A program made the translations under genes and the position numbers. Positions 1 through 10,600 of a stretch of DNA of 64,000 bases are shown here, in pieces; position 1 is the first letter of the stretch; each line of letters opens with the position of its first letter. The notes beneath the pieces were generated by a model. It searched no databases. It was not told where the DNA came from and saw only the letters and a list, made by a program, of their open reading frames with translations. This DNA comes from Gymnopus androsaceus JB14 (lineage: Eukaryota > Basidiomycota > Agaricomycetes > Agaricales > Omphalotaceae), in the NCBI GenBank assembly GCA_009733575.1, contig ML769481.1:62001-126000 (forward strand), read 5' to 3'.

Positions 1-49
1 ATCGATTGATTCGGCAAGAGGAGATTTTAAAGATAGACCTTTCATTTAG

Positions 50-949
50 GCCCTGAGTATGTACGCTCTTGTTCGGTTCACGAGGACTCTCTGAAAAAGT
101 TTCTCTTTAGACCCATGGTGTTTTTAACCGACCTTGCTACCAACGGCACTGAGCAGGGTGTTGGTTTCGTACTCTTCTCGGGCAATGACGATTCACTCGT
201 AACGCATCGTGGTACACAAGGTGAGAACTATCATTCATTATTTTCATTTCCTGCTTACTGACCTTTGTCGGCTGTGACAGTTGTTATTCAAGTGAGTTAG
301 CAGTATACAAGATATATCAAGTCGTTGAATGACACTCGATAGAACACAACATTTGGAGGTACTCAAGGCTTCACTCGCAAGCCCGCTACCCCTTGGACGG
401 ATGATTCGGGCAACTTTGCAGGGATCGTGCACCAGGAAAGGAATTGGACGTATGTTTTGTTCCAGGGCGCCGGACATTTGGTAGCAGCAAAATCCCCCGT
501 CACAGTCAGTCCTAATGTACTCCCACTTTAACTCTTGACTTCCTGACGTGAATCTACTCAGGCCAAGGTGTTTATCCAGCAATTCGTATTCGGCACCAAT
601 ACCACTGGGTTGGTCGAGGGGTCAAGTGTAGTTGGTGGTGAAGATCCAGTGCTTGCAGAAGATGTTCTGCCAGGGTCTGATCCAATATATTATGGGTCTC
701 TATCCACCGAATCGTCTACCGTCTGGCCATCGGCGACAAGGTCTGTATTAGTCTCCTCCAGTAAGACTAGTATACACTGACAATTCGTCAATTTATATTA
801 GGGCTGCATGGCAAAGCTTCATTGTAACAGAAACTGCATCCACCACTAGCACGGCTTCAGCCACACCTACTTCTGCTGCCGTACGCAACTTCTCCTCCTG
901 CTATGTCCTAACGCTCCTGATAATGCTCTCGACTATTTTATTGTTGTGA
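50..949 (+). CDS. Serine carboxypeptidase S10, 3' part (5' end outside window)
   Basis: C-terminal part of a secreted S10 serine carboxypeptidase, which removes C-terminal residues from peptides. Spliced exons give PMVFLTDLATNGTEQG, then FSGNDDSLV (the region of the catalytic Asp), NTTFGGTQGFTRKP, FAGIVHQERNWTYVLF and GAGHLV with the catalytic His. The catalytic Ser exon lies upstream of the window. Exons I read: 50-56, 111-220, 281-291, 343-504, 562-740, 802-949. Two are micro-exons, of 7 and 11 nt. The tail after the catalytic domain is Ser/Thr/Ala-rich and ends in a hydrophobic stretch (VLTLLIMLSTILLL) directly before the stop, like a GPI-attachment signal. Cell-surface anchoring is therefore inferred. 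The family call is secure; the first micro-exon is the least certain piece. Confidence 0.88.
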
Positions 950-1199
950 TGATTTTCCTGTATGTACTAGTAATGCATTTATGGTCCTGTACGCTACTAT
1001 ACCCGGGTTAATGGTTTACGATTGTACGATTGTATTTAAAATCAATAGAAACGTACTGGATACGAATCGATTTCGGGACCTTTCACTTATACATACCACT
1101 AGACCATCAGGCCAAGATACTTACAGCGAGCGCCTATCGTGAGACCACATAGCCTAAAAGGTACATCTGTACGCGTAACGCGTCCTCTTCATTACCACC

Positions 1200-2816
1200 A
1201 TGGAAGGAGCTTCATCATCATCTGGAACCATTGATGCGCGGAGAAAAGAGGTTCTGAAAAACTATAGAGACGTATGATTATATCTTTTCTTGCGATTGTA
1301 GCTCACCAAGAGACCGTTCAGAAATTGCGAAGTCATGAAACGAGCAGCGAAAGCCTGAAGAACTGTACGCTAGACTTTCTCACAGGATTACGGTGACTTA
1401 CCTTTTTACTTAGTGAGATTCTCCTTAAAGGATCTGGAGCGAGACTATGAAAAGACAGAGGAAGATATCAAGGCGGTCCAGTCTGTCGGCCAAATTATCG
1501 GAGAGGTTATGAAGCAATTGGACGACGAGCGATGTATGTTCAACTGTTCCATTCATGGTTATTTGCTTACACTTTGTGTCTAGTTATTGTCAAAGCCTCT
1601 TCAGGTCCTCGTTATGTCGTCTCGTATCGACCAACTTTACCGGCAGAGAAGCTAAAGAACGGAACGCGAGTCTCTCTTGATATGACAACATTAACAATCA
1701 TGCGTATTCTCCCTCGAGAAGTTGACCCGCTTGTGTACAAGATGAGCTTGGAGGATCCTGGAGGTGCTTCCTTTGCTGGTATCGGTGGACTGACGGACCA
1801 AGTCCGAGAGTTGCGTGAAGTAAGTTCCTTAGCATGTCCTCTGGCATCTAATACATGCTTACGCGTACCACCCTAGATCATCGAACTTCCTATCCTGAAT
1901 CCCGAATTGTTCGAACGGGTTGGAATCAAGCCACCGAAAGGTGTACTTTTATATGGTCCTCCTGGAACAGGCAAAACCCTACTCGCTCGTGCCGTCGCCG
2001 CCACTCTTCAGACGAATTTCCTCAAAGTCGTGTCTTCTGCCATCGTAGACAAGTACATCGGAGAGAGTGCGCGAGTGATACGTGAGATGTTCGGGTATGC
2101 GAGAGAACACGAGCCATGTGTGATATTTATGGACGAAATTGATGCAATTGGTGGTCGACGGTTCTCTGAGGGAACGAGTGCTGACCGAGAGATCCAACGG
2201 ACGCTGATGGAGGTGAGGCTTTCCTTTTTTTGTGTTTCTCAACTGCTGAAAATGCGCTCCTAGCTTCTTAATCAAATGGACGGTTTCGACTCCCTAGGTC
2301 GAACGAAACTGATTATGGCCACGAATCGACCTGATACACTCGATCCTGCCCTACTTCGACCTGGTCGTCTGGACCGTAAGATTGAGATTCCATTACCGAA
2401 TGAACAAGCTCGTCTGGAAATTCTAAAAATCCACTGTCAGCCTGTGAACAAAGCGGAAGACATTGACTATGAATCAATTGTCAAGGTGCGTGTTGTGTTC
2501 CTAAGTACCGCTGTGACTTTCAGGTCCTGACGAAGCTTTGCTAGCTCTCCGATGGATTCAACGGCGCAGATTTGCGCAATATCGTTACTGAGGCGGGCAT
2601 GTGTGCAATTCGTGACGACAGGTCAGTCTGTTCTCTCGATGAATACTAGTCGCTCATTCTTCGACTTGCTTATAGGGAATATATCAACCAGGAGGATCTT
2701 ACCAAGTCGGCTCGTAAAGTGTCGGATGCGAAAAAGCACGAGAGTATGTGTTGTTTCTTCTCTCTTGTATGCGACATACTCATGTCTTTACAGCGAAATT
2801 GGAGTACACGGCTTAG
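1200..2816 (+). CDS. RPT4: 26S proteasome regulatory subunit Rpt4 (AAA ATPase)
   Basis: One of the six AAA ATPases in the base of the 19S regulatory particle, which unfolds ubiquitinated substrates and feeds them into the 20S core. Nine exons (1200-1271, 1322-1364, 1414-1533, 1584-1819, 1877-2212, 2264-2485, 2545-2621, 2676-2743, 2794-2816) sum to 1197 nt, an exact 398-residue frame. In order I see an N-terminal coiled coil with [14 protein letters not shown], then [19 protein letters not shown], Walker A GPPGTGKT, Walker B VIFMDEID, the arginine-finger region and [20 protein letters not shown]. The C-terminal helical domain ends KKHETKLEYTA. The start has a good context (ACCACCATGG). Length and motifs match the Rpt4/PSMC6 group (SUG2 in yeast). 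No frame breaks. Confidence 0.96.
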
Positions 2817-3425
2817 GTCTGGTTTTCATGATGTATTATTCACTTGTCGCCATAAACTATATTTGAGAAAAACACATTGAGGACCATGGAAGACTATAGG
2901 TTCCGGCCTGCCCATCCGCCTTTAGTGATTCCCTGCCGCTGGAGATCTGAACGCGGCTCGGCTTCTACTAACTACAATCTGTGAAGATTGGTGACGCGTA
3001 GCGATCGCTTGGCTGATCGGTGTCACGTTGAGGTTCCTACTATTATCCATGGCTCGCATGTATTCCCCTTACAGAACTCACGTCTCTACTCTCTTACGCC
3101 CTCAACCTATGCGTTGATTTCCTTTCAGCTCAGCTTAAGGCCAGCCGAAATACAAGCTTGGAGGCAAACTCTCTCACAAACGCATTCTTGATAGGTTTCC
3201 TTCAAACTCCAGCGACGACATGACTTGTGTGCTGTTCCCTTCGATTTTTTTTCGTACTTACTAGCTCACTACACCCTCGATGTGGTGTATACTGCATATT
3301 TATAGGTGTTGTGCAAGAATTGATGTAACTACGGACTTGATTTCGCTCATGCAAATTCCTGGGACATGACATGCAAGATGTCAGATTTCAATATGTATCA
3401 ATATTAGTGGATTCAGAAAGGTAAG
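2817..3425. other. Convergent intergenic region
   Basis: Space between the 3' ends of RPT4 and the minus-strand GTPase gene. I see no convincing gene. Short open frames lack splice or codon support. The stretch near 3268-3333 resembles another locus at 19540-19618 (listed separately). Confidence 0.5.
3268..3333 (+). repeat. Short dispersed repeat, copy 1
   Basis: The 18-base core CACCCTCGATGTGGTGTA and a following block (ATATTTA, then TTGATGTA about 45 bases on) recur in the same order and strand near 19540-19618. Similarity is partial outside the core. The nature of the repeat is unknown. Confidence 0.4.
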
Positions 3426-4567
3426 CTACAGGATCCAGAAGGCAAGGATCAGCATCGCACCCAGAATCACCCCATGTCGAAGCGACAATGTTTGACCTGA
3501 TTTTAGTGCTACATTTTCTTCAACCAGTCGATCTTTCTCTTCCAGAGTGCTCGCCAACTGAGCTTGAAGCCCTTCCAATGCTTCAGCTAGTAATTGGACC
3601 TGTTCCGAAGCGCCGTTTAATGTTGTCGCCCGGATATCTGGCGCAATTGTCTCTATCGTTGATATCTTTCAAGGGAGTATAAAATTCTCTCACCTTCCAA
3701 CTCGTCTTCGTGTTTTCTCATTATATCAATCCACTCAGATTTGAGCTGCCGCCCGCCATAGTCTGGGATAGGCTTTTGCCAGTACTAGCCAAGAGCTCTT
3801 CTTGGATTCTCAAAGTGACTCCACGCTCCTTCGCAACCTCTACCAATCTGGATACAATATCTTTAGCACCGTCAACTGAACCATGGTATTGGACAAGTCG
3901 AGCGCCCCCTTCTATGGCAGCGCGGAAAAACTTGGGATTTTCTCGAAGTTCTGCTTCGTATTCCTCTGAAGACATGATACTTGATCCAGTGGTGACAATG
4001 GTAACCTTGCTCATAGCACTGTCCCCGCAGAGCTCATAAAATATGCGCATGCTTCGTCGACTGATTCCTCCGACACGAGGGCTTGAAAGGTCTTGAAAGT
4101 ACAGGACGCCAGCCAGATTTGTACGTTGCTCGTACCTGGTTTGGAGTAGGTATATTATATGTATATTCAAGAACTTGAACAAGACCTACATCTTCGCTAG
4201 GAAGTCGCTCACCAATCTTAGTGTGTCGGTTTCTTCATCTCCTGGCGTGTCGACGAACTGAATTCGAATTCCACAAATCTCGAATGGAAGAGAAAGTTGA
4301 ACTTTTCTCGTACAGGGCTCAAGGCCCAATCCAACCGGAAGGTCGGAGTTGGTGACTGCATTAATAAACTGTATCGGGTTTAACTGTGGACTTTCTGACA
4401 GAAATACAAACGTACGCTAGTTTTTCCTGTCCCAGAGGCACCCATTACACTTGAATCTGGATCAATATGTCAGGCTGCGAGCCAGTGAAGGAGTACTCGC
4501 ACTATTAAGGAGCACTGCAAATGGGATTGAGCAAAGATAACTCTGGACCTAGTATGTGACGAACCAT
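3426..4567 (-). CDS. AIG1/septin-like P-loop GTPase with coiled-coil and C-terminal membrane anchor
   Basis: G-domain protein of a family expanded in mushroom fungi. Reading the minus strand: a short N-terminus (start chosen at 4567, because a 59-nt intron then joins it in frame), P-loop GASGTGKTS, switch/G3-like FVDTPGDEE, the family block YEQRTNLAGVLYFQD...GGISRRSMRIF..LCGD, then VTIVTTG at the base-recognition position. A coiled coil follows (EALEGLQAQLAS..EEKDRLVEEN), and the protein ends with one hydrophobic segment, VILGAMLILAFWIL, directly before the stop. This suggests a tail-anchored protein facing the cytosol. Between the G domain (ending near SQTMAGG) and the coil (LKSEWIDIMRKHED), the frame must change by one base near 3755, so the model there is unresolved: it may be an unusual intron, a sequence error or a frameshift. 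It is divergently paired with the gene at 5354. Confidence 0.7.
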
Positions 4568-5353
4568 TTCAAGTCTGCAAGCGGGATTGGGCGCCAGGTG
4601 TTTGTGGGTGTAGAGTCGGGTGTAAAGAGGTCTTGGGAACGGCTTTCAAACGCAATTATGACGACCGTTTGATGTAGTACCTACTCTAGTTTGTAGACGC
4701 CGGATCGTCATATAAAGAGTATGGCTGTGCAGCATGTGCAGACTATATCTGCTGAGCCAAGGCATCGATCAGGTATTGCCGCGATTGAAAGCTCCATTTT
4801 ACCGTCCTCATGTAAGAATATGCTACTGGTAAAAGCATGATCTGCTGATCTGCTGGGTCAAGGTTAAAAGGTTCGATCAGCGGTAGCAGCCCTCATCGAT
4901 TGCCGCGACTTAAAAGATCCGTTTTACTACCTCATGTTTAGGGTGCTCTACTAGTACCAAGTGCATCTCGGTAGAAGCTGAGAGGAAAACGACCTCATCG
5001 CAGATCAGGAGCAAAAACATCCCGTTATGCGTACTCTCAACTTCAAGTTGAATAAATTCTGTTGTTTTCAGGCACTTTTTGAGCGCAGAATTCTTTCGCC
5101 GCGCGTAGCTTTCATGTGTGGATTCGCGTCATAGCTAAAGCTTATTCATATTGATCGAATTTGCTCGTCAACAATCAATTCCAATCGAGTAGCTCGCCAC
5201 GCTGCGAAGAAGCTGCTTTCGCGCAGTATCTATCGGTCAGAATTCATCGATAGTATCGGACAGTGATCTCAGCTGTCGGTAAAGGATATAAAGACCAATT
5301 TGCTTCGCTCAATTCTTACAAGCCTCACCTCACTGTTAATATAATATCTAGTT
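4568..5353. promoter_or_regulatory. Bidirectional intergenic region between the two GTPase genes
   Basis: About 0.8 kb between two head-to-head paralogues. It holds two diverged tandem copies of a block of about 100 bp (4746-4840 and 4847-4972). Both start with TCTGCTG, share ATTGCCGCGA and TTTTAC with CCTCATGT, and end with CTACT(G/A)GTA. A role as shared promoter is inferred from position. Confidence 0.5.
4746..4972 (+). repeat. Two diverged tandem copies of about 100 bp
   Basis: Shared landmarks in the same order: TCTGCTG, TCAAGG/CAAGG, CGATCAG, ATTGCCGCGA, TTTTAC, CCTCATGT, CTACTGGTA/CTACTAGTA. The copies differ by indels and substitutions. Confidence 0.6.
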
Positions 5354-6328
5354 ATGCGCCTGTCATTGAATAAAATTTCAAAGGTGTATATCCTATTCTA
5401 TCTCAGTCCGCTACGATACTCAGCCTGACTAAAACTTTTTTTTGTCTAGGATCTTCTGACACAGATCATAGCTCAAACCACAGCTGTGGTTGCGTGAGTA
5501 TCGACAGATATTCTGACGGATATGTGTAACTCATGAATTTCAGTGTAATGGGCCCTACCGGCAGTGGTAAATCGACTGTGAGTACTTTTCTTTTAATACT
5601 TTCATTGCATGACTGAATCTCGAATCATCTCTCAAAGTTCATCAACAAAGCTTGTCAAACAGAAGAAATGGTCGTTGGAAAAGGTCTCGAATCCTGCACT
5701 GCGGTCGTTGCATCGTCAAAACAGTTTCAACTGAATGGCCGTACTGTCGTCCTCATCGATACACCCGGATTCGATGATACGAACCGGAGCGATGCAGAAA
5801 TTCTCGGGGACATTTCAGTCTATCTTACTGCAGCGTAAGTGTACTTTCTTCCTACAAGGAATTATCTAAATTATAAATCTAATGCTTAGATATGAGTACG
5901 GTGTCCGACTTACTGGAGTCCTCTACCTCCATCGCATCAGCGACAACCGTGTTTCAGGACTCACCAGGCGCAATATGAAGATGTTCCAAAAGATGTGCGG
6001 CCCCGAAGCTATGAACAACGTTATCATTGTCACTAACATGTGGGGCGGCGTGGATGGGAGTGTCGGCCAGCTTCGTGAGACCGAACTCCAGAGTAATAAC
6101 GCCTTTCTTGCCGAGGCGATGAAGAAGGGGGCTCAGATGCGTCGTCACGACGATACACATCGCAGCGCCTGTGACATCATTTCCGAGCTACTCAAGAACG
6201 ACCCAGTCACTTTGAAGATTCAGACGGAGATTGTCTACGAAAATAAAAACCTTTTGGATACTGAGGCGGGGAATAGCGCTAAACCTGGAGTATACGGAGC
6301 AAATCAAGAGCAACATGGAGAGAAATAG
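5354..6328 (+). CDS. AIG1/septin-like P-loop GTPase, truncated C-terminus
   Basis: Paralogue of the minus-strand GTPase at 3426-4567. Exons: 5354-5383 (MRLSLNKISK), then DLLTQIIAQTTAVV, then VMGPTGSGKS (P-loop), FINKACQTEE, GKGLESCTA, FQLNGRTVVLIDTPGFDD (G3 DxxG), YEYGVRLTGVLYLHRISDNR, GLTRRNMKMFQKMCG, NVIIVTNMWG (family position of G4), and a helical C-terminal part. The G domain is complete and all its introns are canonical. After TEAGNS the open frame runs into a non-family tail and stops at 6328. The coiled-coil tail expected of the family is present only in shifted frames downstream. The G domain is probably functional if expressed; the tail looks lost. Confidence 0.78.
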
Positions 6329-6559
6329 AGGCACTTAAGGAAGATTTGGAAAGTACATGTCTTTTACTGTTTGCTTAGATTTCATGCTGAAAATGACACA
6401 GATACTCATGCGCATGAAATTGAAACTATTGCCGAAATACGGAGGGAGCTAGAGCAGGTTCGGAAAGATAAGGAAAATGCCGAAAACGAAAAATTAGCAT
6501 TGAATGCTTCCAATGAGCGGTTGAAAAAAGCGGCCGCTGAACAAGGAGCGGGCACATAG
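6260..6559 (+). pseudogene. Frame-shifted coiled-coil tail of the upstream GTPase
   Basis: In one alternative frame (6275-6325) the DNA reads ALNLEYTEQIKSN, and in the third frame (6315-6350) WREIEALKEDLE. After an intron-like stretch ending TTTGCTTAG at 6377 it reads FHAENDTDTHAHEIE and IRRELEQVRKDKENAEN, ending at a stop at 6559. Together these match the coiled-coil tail of this GTPase family. Two single-base shifts, and a phase problem at the intron, separate them from the main frame. No hydrophobic anchor is visible here, unlike the paralogue. Confidence 0.6.
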
Positions 6560-7002
6560 AATTGTACGTGCAGCCGGTGCGAGGGGTGCGAGTTAAGATA
6601 CAGGCAAACCCACGAGCATGTTACCGTGACATAACGCTACCTATATATAGTAATTTTTTGTGCGTCAAGTCGTTTTCGACCTACACAACCATCTTCCAAG
6701 TGGTTTATACAGATCCCTGTTGAACATTCTGTTGATACGTACACAATGAGGTCCCGGTTTTTTCCCTTGAATTTTGCTCAATATTTGACCAACTAGATAG
6801 CCAAATACAATGGCAGGAGTAGGGTAGGGCTAATAAGTCGGATTAATTCAGATTTGTTAATTAGCATTATTATTAACATGTTATTAACATGTTATTCACA
6901 TTGACCTCCAAAGTACCATGTTAATTAATGTTAATTAGTCCCAAGCGCTTTGCCGATGGCCTAATACATCTTTCTGTTTCCATCATACTTCTTTGCGTTA
7001 AG
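6560..7002. other. AT-rich intergenic stretch
   Basis: Contains a short run of TTATTAACATG-type tandem repeats (about 6870-6935) and TTAATTAA-like motifs. No gene seen. It may include the outer end of the transposon nest, but I could not identify a terminal repeat. Confidence 0.4.
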
Positions 7003-7386
7003 ATGGGTGACAGTGATGAACTCCCAGCGGACATTCAAACAAAGCTGCTCTGGCTTCGTACGCTCACCAACAACCTTCCATCTACTCTGCCCACACTGCA
7101 GCATGGTGAACGGCCAAAATATCCATTTCACAACTTCCAGCCTGATGGCATGTTTCTTCAATGGATGGAAGATGAGGTGGGAGCTATCAATGAGATGCTG
7201 AAGAATGTCTTCGGGTGGAAATCATGGACCACCGGAGATGGTATCATTACAATTGAAGAGCACGGAAAAAAGGGTATTGGCTTGGTGGCCGATGTCCTTG
7301 AAGGCCAACCTACGACACTGGGTTTGTATACAAATTGCTACCATTACAATACAATGCTTATGTCTACAAATCACTCACCATTGTAA
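7003..7386 (+). CDS. Orphan protein, N-terminal part (possibly split by transposons)
   Basis: The reading frame starts MGDSDELPADIQTKLLWLR and contains KYPFHNFQPDGMFLQWMEDE, NEMLKNVFGWKSWTTGDG, ITIEEHGKKG and VADVLEGQ before it degrades. I recall this style of N-terminus from unannotated mushroom proteins, but I cannot name a function. It is acidic and helical, with no signal peptide. The likely continuation is not found directly downstream, where the KDZ element begins. C-terminal-looking pieces in the same orientation occur beyond it at about 12905-12968 and 17101-17723, so one gene interrupted by two insertions is possible. Confidence 0.45.
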   Translation: MGDSDELPADIQTKLLWLRTLTNNLPSTLPTLQHGERPKYPFHNFQPDGMFLQWMEDEVGAINEMLKNVFGWKSWTTGDGIITIEEHGKKGIGLVADVLEGQPTTLGLYTNCYHYNTMLMSTNHSPL

Positions 7387-7673
7387 GAGCACTGGTATAC
7401 AAAATGGCTACAGCTTGTAAGTCAACGCACACTGAAATGTGCTCCGACTTTCCGATCCCAATTAGTCTTTCCTTTTGACTGTCATCCAAATGCGTTGCGC
7501 ATTGGGTTCAAATCAAAATTTTGCTCTAAATCCAAACTAAGCACAATTTTGACTGTACATTCAAGCAATAACGAAATTTTCAACTTTTTTTCAACTTTCC
7601 TGAAAGGGTCTTTTCCCATGCCAATTCAAACCATTCTGATCCCCAGTCAATTCTATGCACATGTATAGTAAAG
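7387..7673. other. Non-coding gap before the KDZ relic
   Basis: AT-rich, with runs such as CAAAATTTTG. Nothing further seen. Confidence 0.4.
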
Positions 7674-10600
7674 CTATGCTAGAATATATTCCGAATTATC
7701 CAGGGCAATACCTCTGGGACCCATTGCAAGCTCTTGCAACACCTTGAGCCACTTGCTCTGGCAAAACACCGCCAAATTTCTTCGCAATGATGTCTGACGA
7801 GCAGTGTAAGCAGCACAACCCTCAATCACTTCTGGGGTCATATTGCGAAATTGGGCATTCCAACTGTTGGTAGACCGTCTCTCCCACTCCAGTGCCTGCT
7901 TTTCAAATGTCACAAGCAACCATCGCATCTCCTCCTGAATCAGAAGACACTCCTCCTGCCATTGGTGAGCTCGTGCCAAGGCCTTGCACCAAGAAATTCT
8001 CAAGTCTAAAAAAAAAAGAAACCAATTAGATACCGTGGAAGGTGCTATTCAGACAAAATGAGACTTACTATCATGAACCGCCTCGTCATCCTCGAAATTT
8101 ACACCCATTGCATACCATATCCATGACAAGGTGACATCCATCTTCCATTGATTGTGCAGAGCATTGCGTTCAATACCACGAATATCCTCGGGATTCAGCT
8201 TTCGCAGGCCACTGGCAACACAACCAACTGCTTTTGCATGCTTGTCTACCATAGCAAACGAGACTCTGTACTTTGTTGCACATGCATTGATCTTTGTGGA
8301 AATTGCATTCACAGTCTGGCTGCTTCTTGTTCCATTGTATTGTCCATGTAGATACTTCAGCTTGTATGCAATGAGGCCAGTGCGTGACAGCAAATGCTTT
8401 TGCATCTGTTCAAGTGAATCATGACAGTATGCATAGCGCAAGCACCATTCAATATCCAGCAAAGTTTTCGAGCACGTTCCACCATGATTGATGATTTCGG
8501 AGGGTAAGAGTAAGGGAATATTCCAAAGAGCACTATTTCCGGGTTTTGCATTGAGCTTGTCATGTAAGATCACTGCATGAGGCATATGGAGTCGTTGGGC
8601 CTCAAAGAAGGCATCCATTTGACTGAGGATGCTAAAGCCACGATCTAAGAGTCGTGCCTTCTGCAGATCCGTCGGATGCAAGCTTTGATGCTCAGTATCC
8701 CATTTAAAACATTGGCTATAAGCATCACAAGTGAGGACTCAATGGAATACATGTAAAACTCTTGAGACTCACATAACTTCTTTGAGATCCAAAGCTTCCA
8801 CGATAAGAGTTGTGGCGGATACAGAGACCTTGATGGCTTTCTTCCCAAAGTCTTTTTTCATATGCTCTTCCTCTTCTAGTGCTATTTCCAAGCACACACA
8901 ATGGCCAGTAGCCGCTATCCACAACCCAACAATTAGGTCAACTTAATCAAGAGATATAGCTGTACTTACATCAAACTTTGGGAATAAATGGATTAGGTTT
9001 CTTGTTATCCAGCTCCCAGGCCTTTTTTGCGTCAGCCCATTCCTTCACGTACTTGGGCTTGATTCCCTTGGTGAGGTCCTTTAGCGCTTCAACTTGTACT
9101 GGCCTATTTTCCAATGCTTCCTCTGCATGATTTAGCAAGTAAGATGCTACAAATTGAAAATAAGCATACCAAAGACAAAAAAGAATAGTATAAAGACACA
9201 CCAAGAGTTATTGTCTTTCACCAATTCCAATCACCGAAATGTTCATCCAACATGTCCCGGTATTGTAGTGGTACTGTTCTGATAGTAGCCAGAAGCTAGA
9301 ATCTGAATCAGCACTGTTTTGTGCGAGGTTCTTTAGTGAGTTGTCAAGGATTCCTCCTTTGAATTAAGCCAAACTTGTTAAGTTGAAGTAAGACTTTGAT
9401 TTCACAAAGTAGAACTTGTTAAAAGAAAGGGGGCTTTGCTTTTCAGCAAACAACAAGTTCTAGGAAATGCTTTACAGCAGGACAACAGGGGTTTTATGGC
9501 CAAGTGTCCAAAAACAATAAGACCAAGTGTCTTTTCAACCAAACAATGTTCACACTATAATTAGTGGGCCAACTTTTTATTGGAGAATTAAAGACCTGAG
9601 AGTGACAAACTATCAACTCAAAGTAACTTTCTTCACAAACAGCTACCAGTGGAATTACTGCTGTTGCTTCACTGAAAGAACCCTGCAATTGGTTTTCACA
9701 ATTGGTACAGAAACCTCTGAGATTGTAGCCTTTGTGGGGAATACTAATCTGGGGAAAACACAACACACTGTGCTCCCTTATATACCTACTGGGGACTTTT
9801 CTATAAATAGTAACTATGTACAGTAATATGGATCAATAAGCAAGATATAAGATGAGTAAGATGCAAAAATAGTGTTTGTAATACAGGGTATATCAGTCAT
9901 TCAAAGGATCACTAAGCCTTTCATGTTTACTCAGCTTAAGGGCATTACTAATGTGTATCTGTAAGCACCTTTTGCTGTATCAATAAGCCAACTTGTTTTG
10001 TATGAATCAGCATGCATATATGCTTACTGATCCATATCTTTATAACCACCAATTTAGATCCAGACTATAATCTAGCTTTAAGCCTAGTATGTCTCATAGA
10101 CTACACCTCCACTTGTGAACATATAAAGTTCCCTTGAATATGCAATAGCAAAGTCTAGCCTCATCTTGAGTGATCTATAGCAAATTCTAGAATCACCCTC
10201 ATAGGACTTTTAATGAAGTGCAGTGTGCGATATATGCATGTATACCATACACAATGCTACTCCAGTGGGTACAATAGACTGCAACATGCTTTGGCTAACA
10301 GTTTGGGACTCACTATAGCCCTTAGTGTCCAAAGTACAAAGTAGATATGCTTGAAATAGCAAAATCTAGATTATACAGGCCTGGCCATAAAACTGGTGTA
10401 ATACTGGTGCAAGCCAGGTCCCATCTTCTTCATACTGCCTGCCAAGCTATTTGACACAGACCAAGCACGTTCAGGGCCCTCTGCATCCGTTCGACCAACA
10501 CCAGGTGCCCAATTGAATGAGAAAAATTTTTGACAACGCTCAATATGAGCATTGAGATGGAATTTTGGCACCAGTAGCTGGAATGCGCCGCAAGGTTGCA

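Noticed and set aside
4560..4690. Minus-strand open stretch upstream of the GTPase start (IIAFESRSQDLFTPDSTPTN) that lies in frame with part of the next exon across one TAG
   Set aside because: It has no ATG, is closed by stops on both sides, and the shorter model starting at 4567 gives a clean intron into the P-loop exon.
3740..6330. Programmed ribosomal frameshifting in the two GTPase genes
   Set aside because: The required shifts are in opposite directions in the two copies, with no shared slippery sequence; decay or mis-splicing is simpler.
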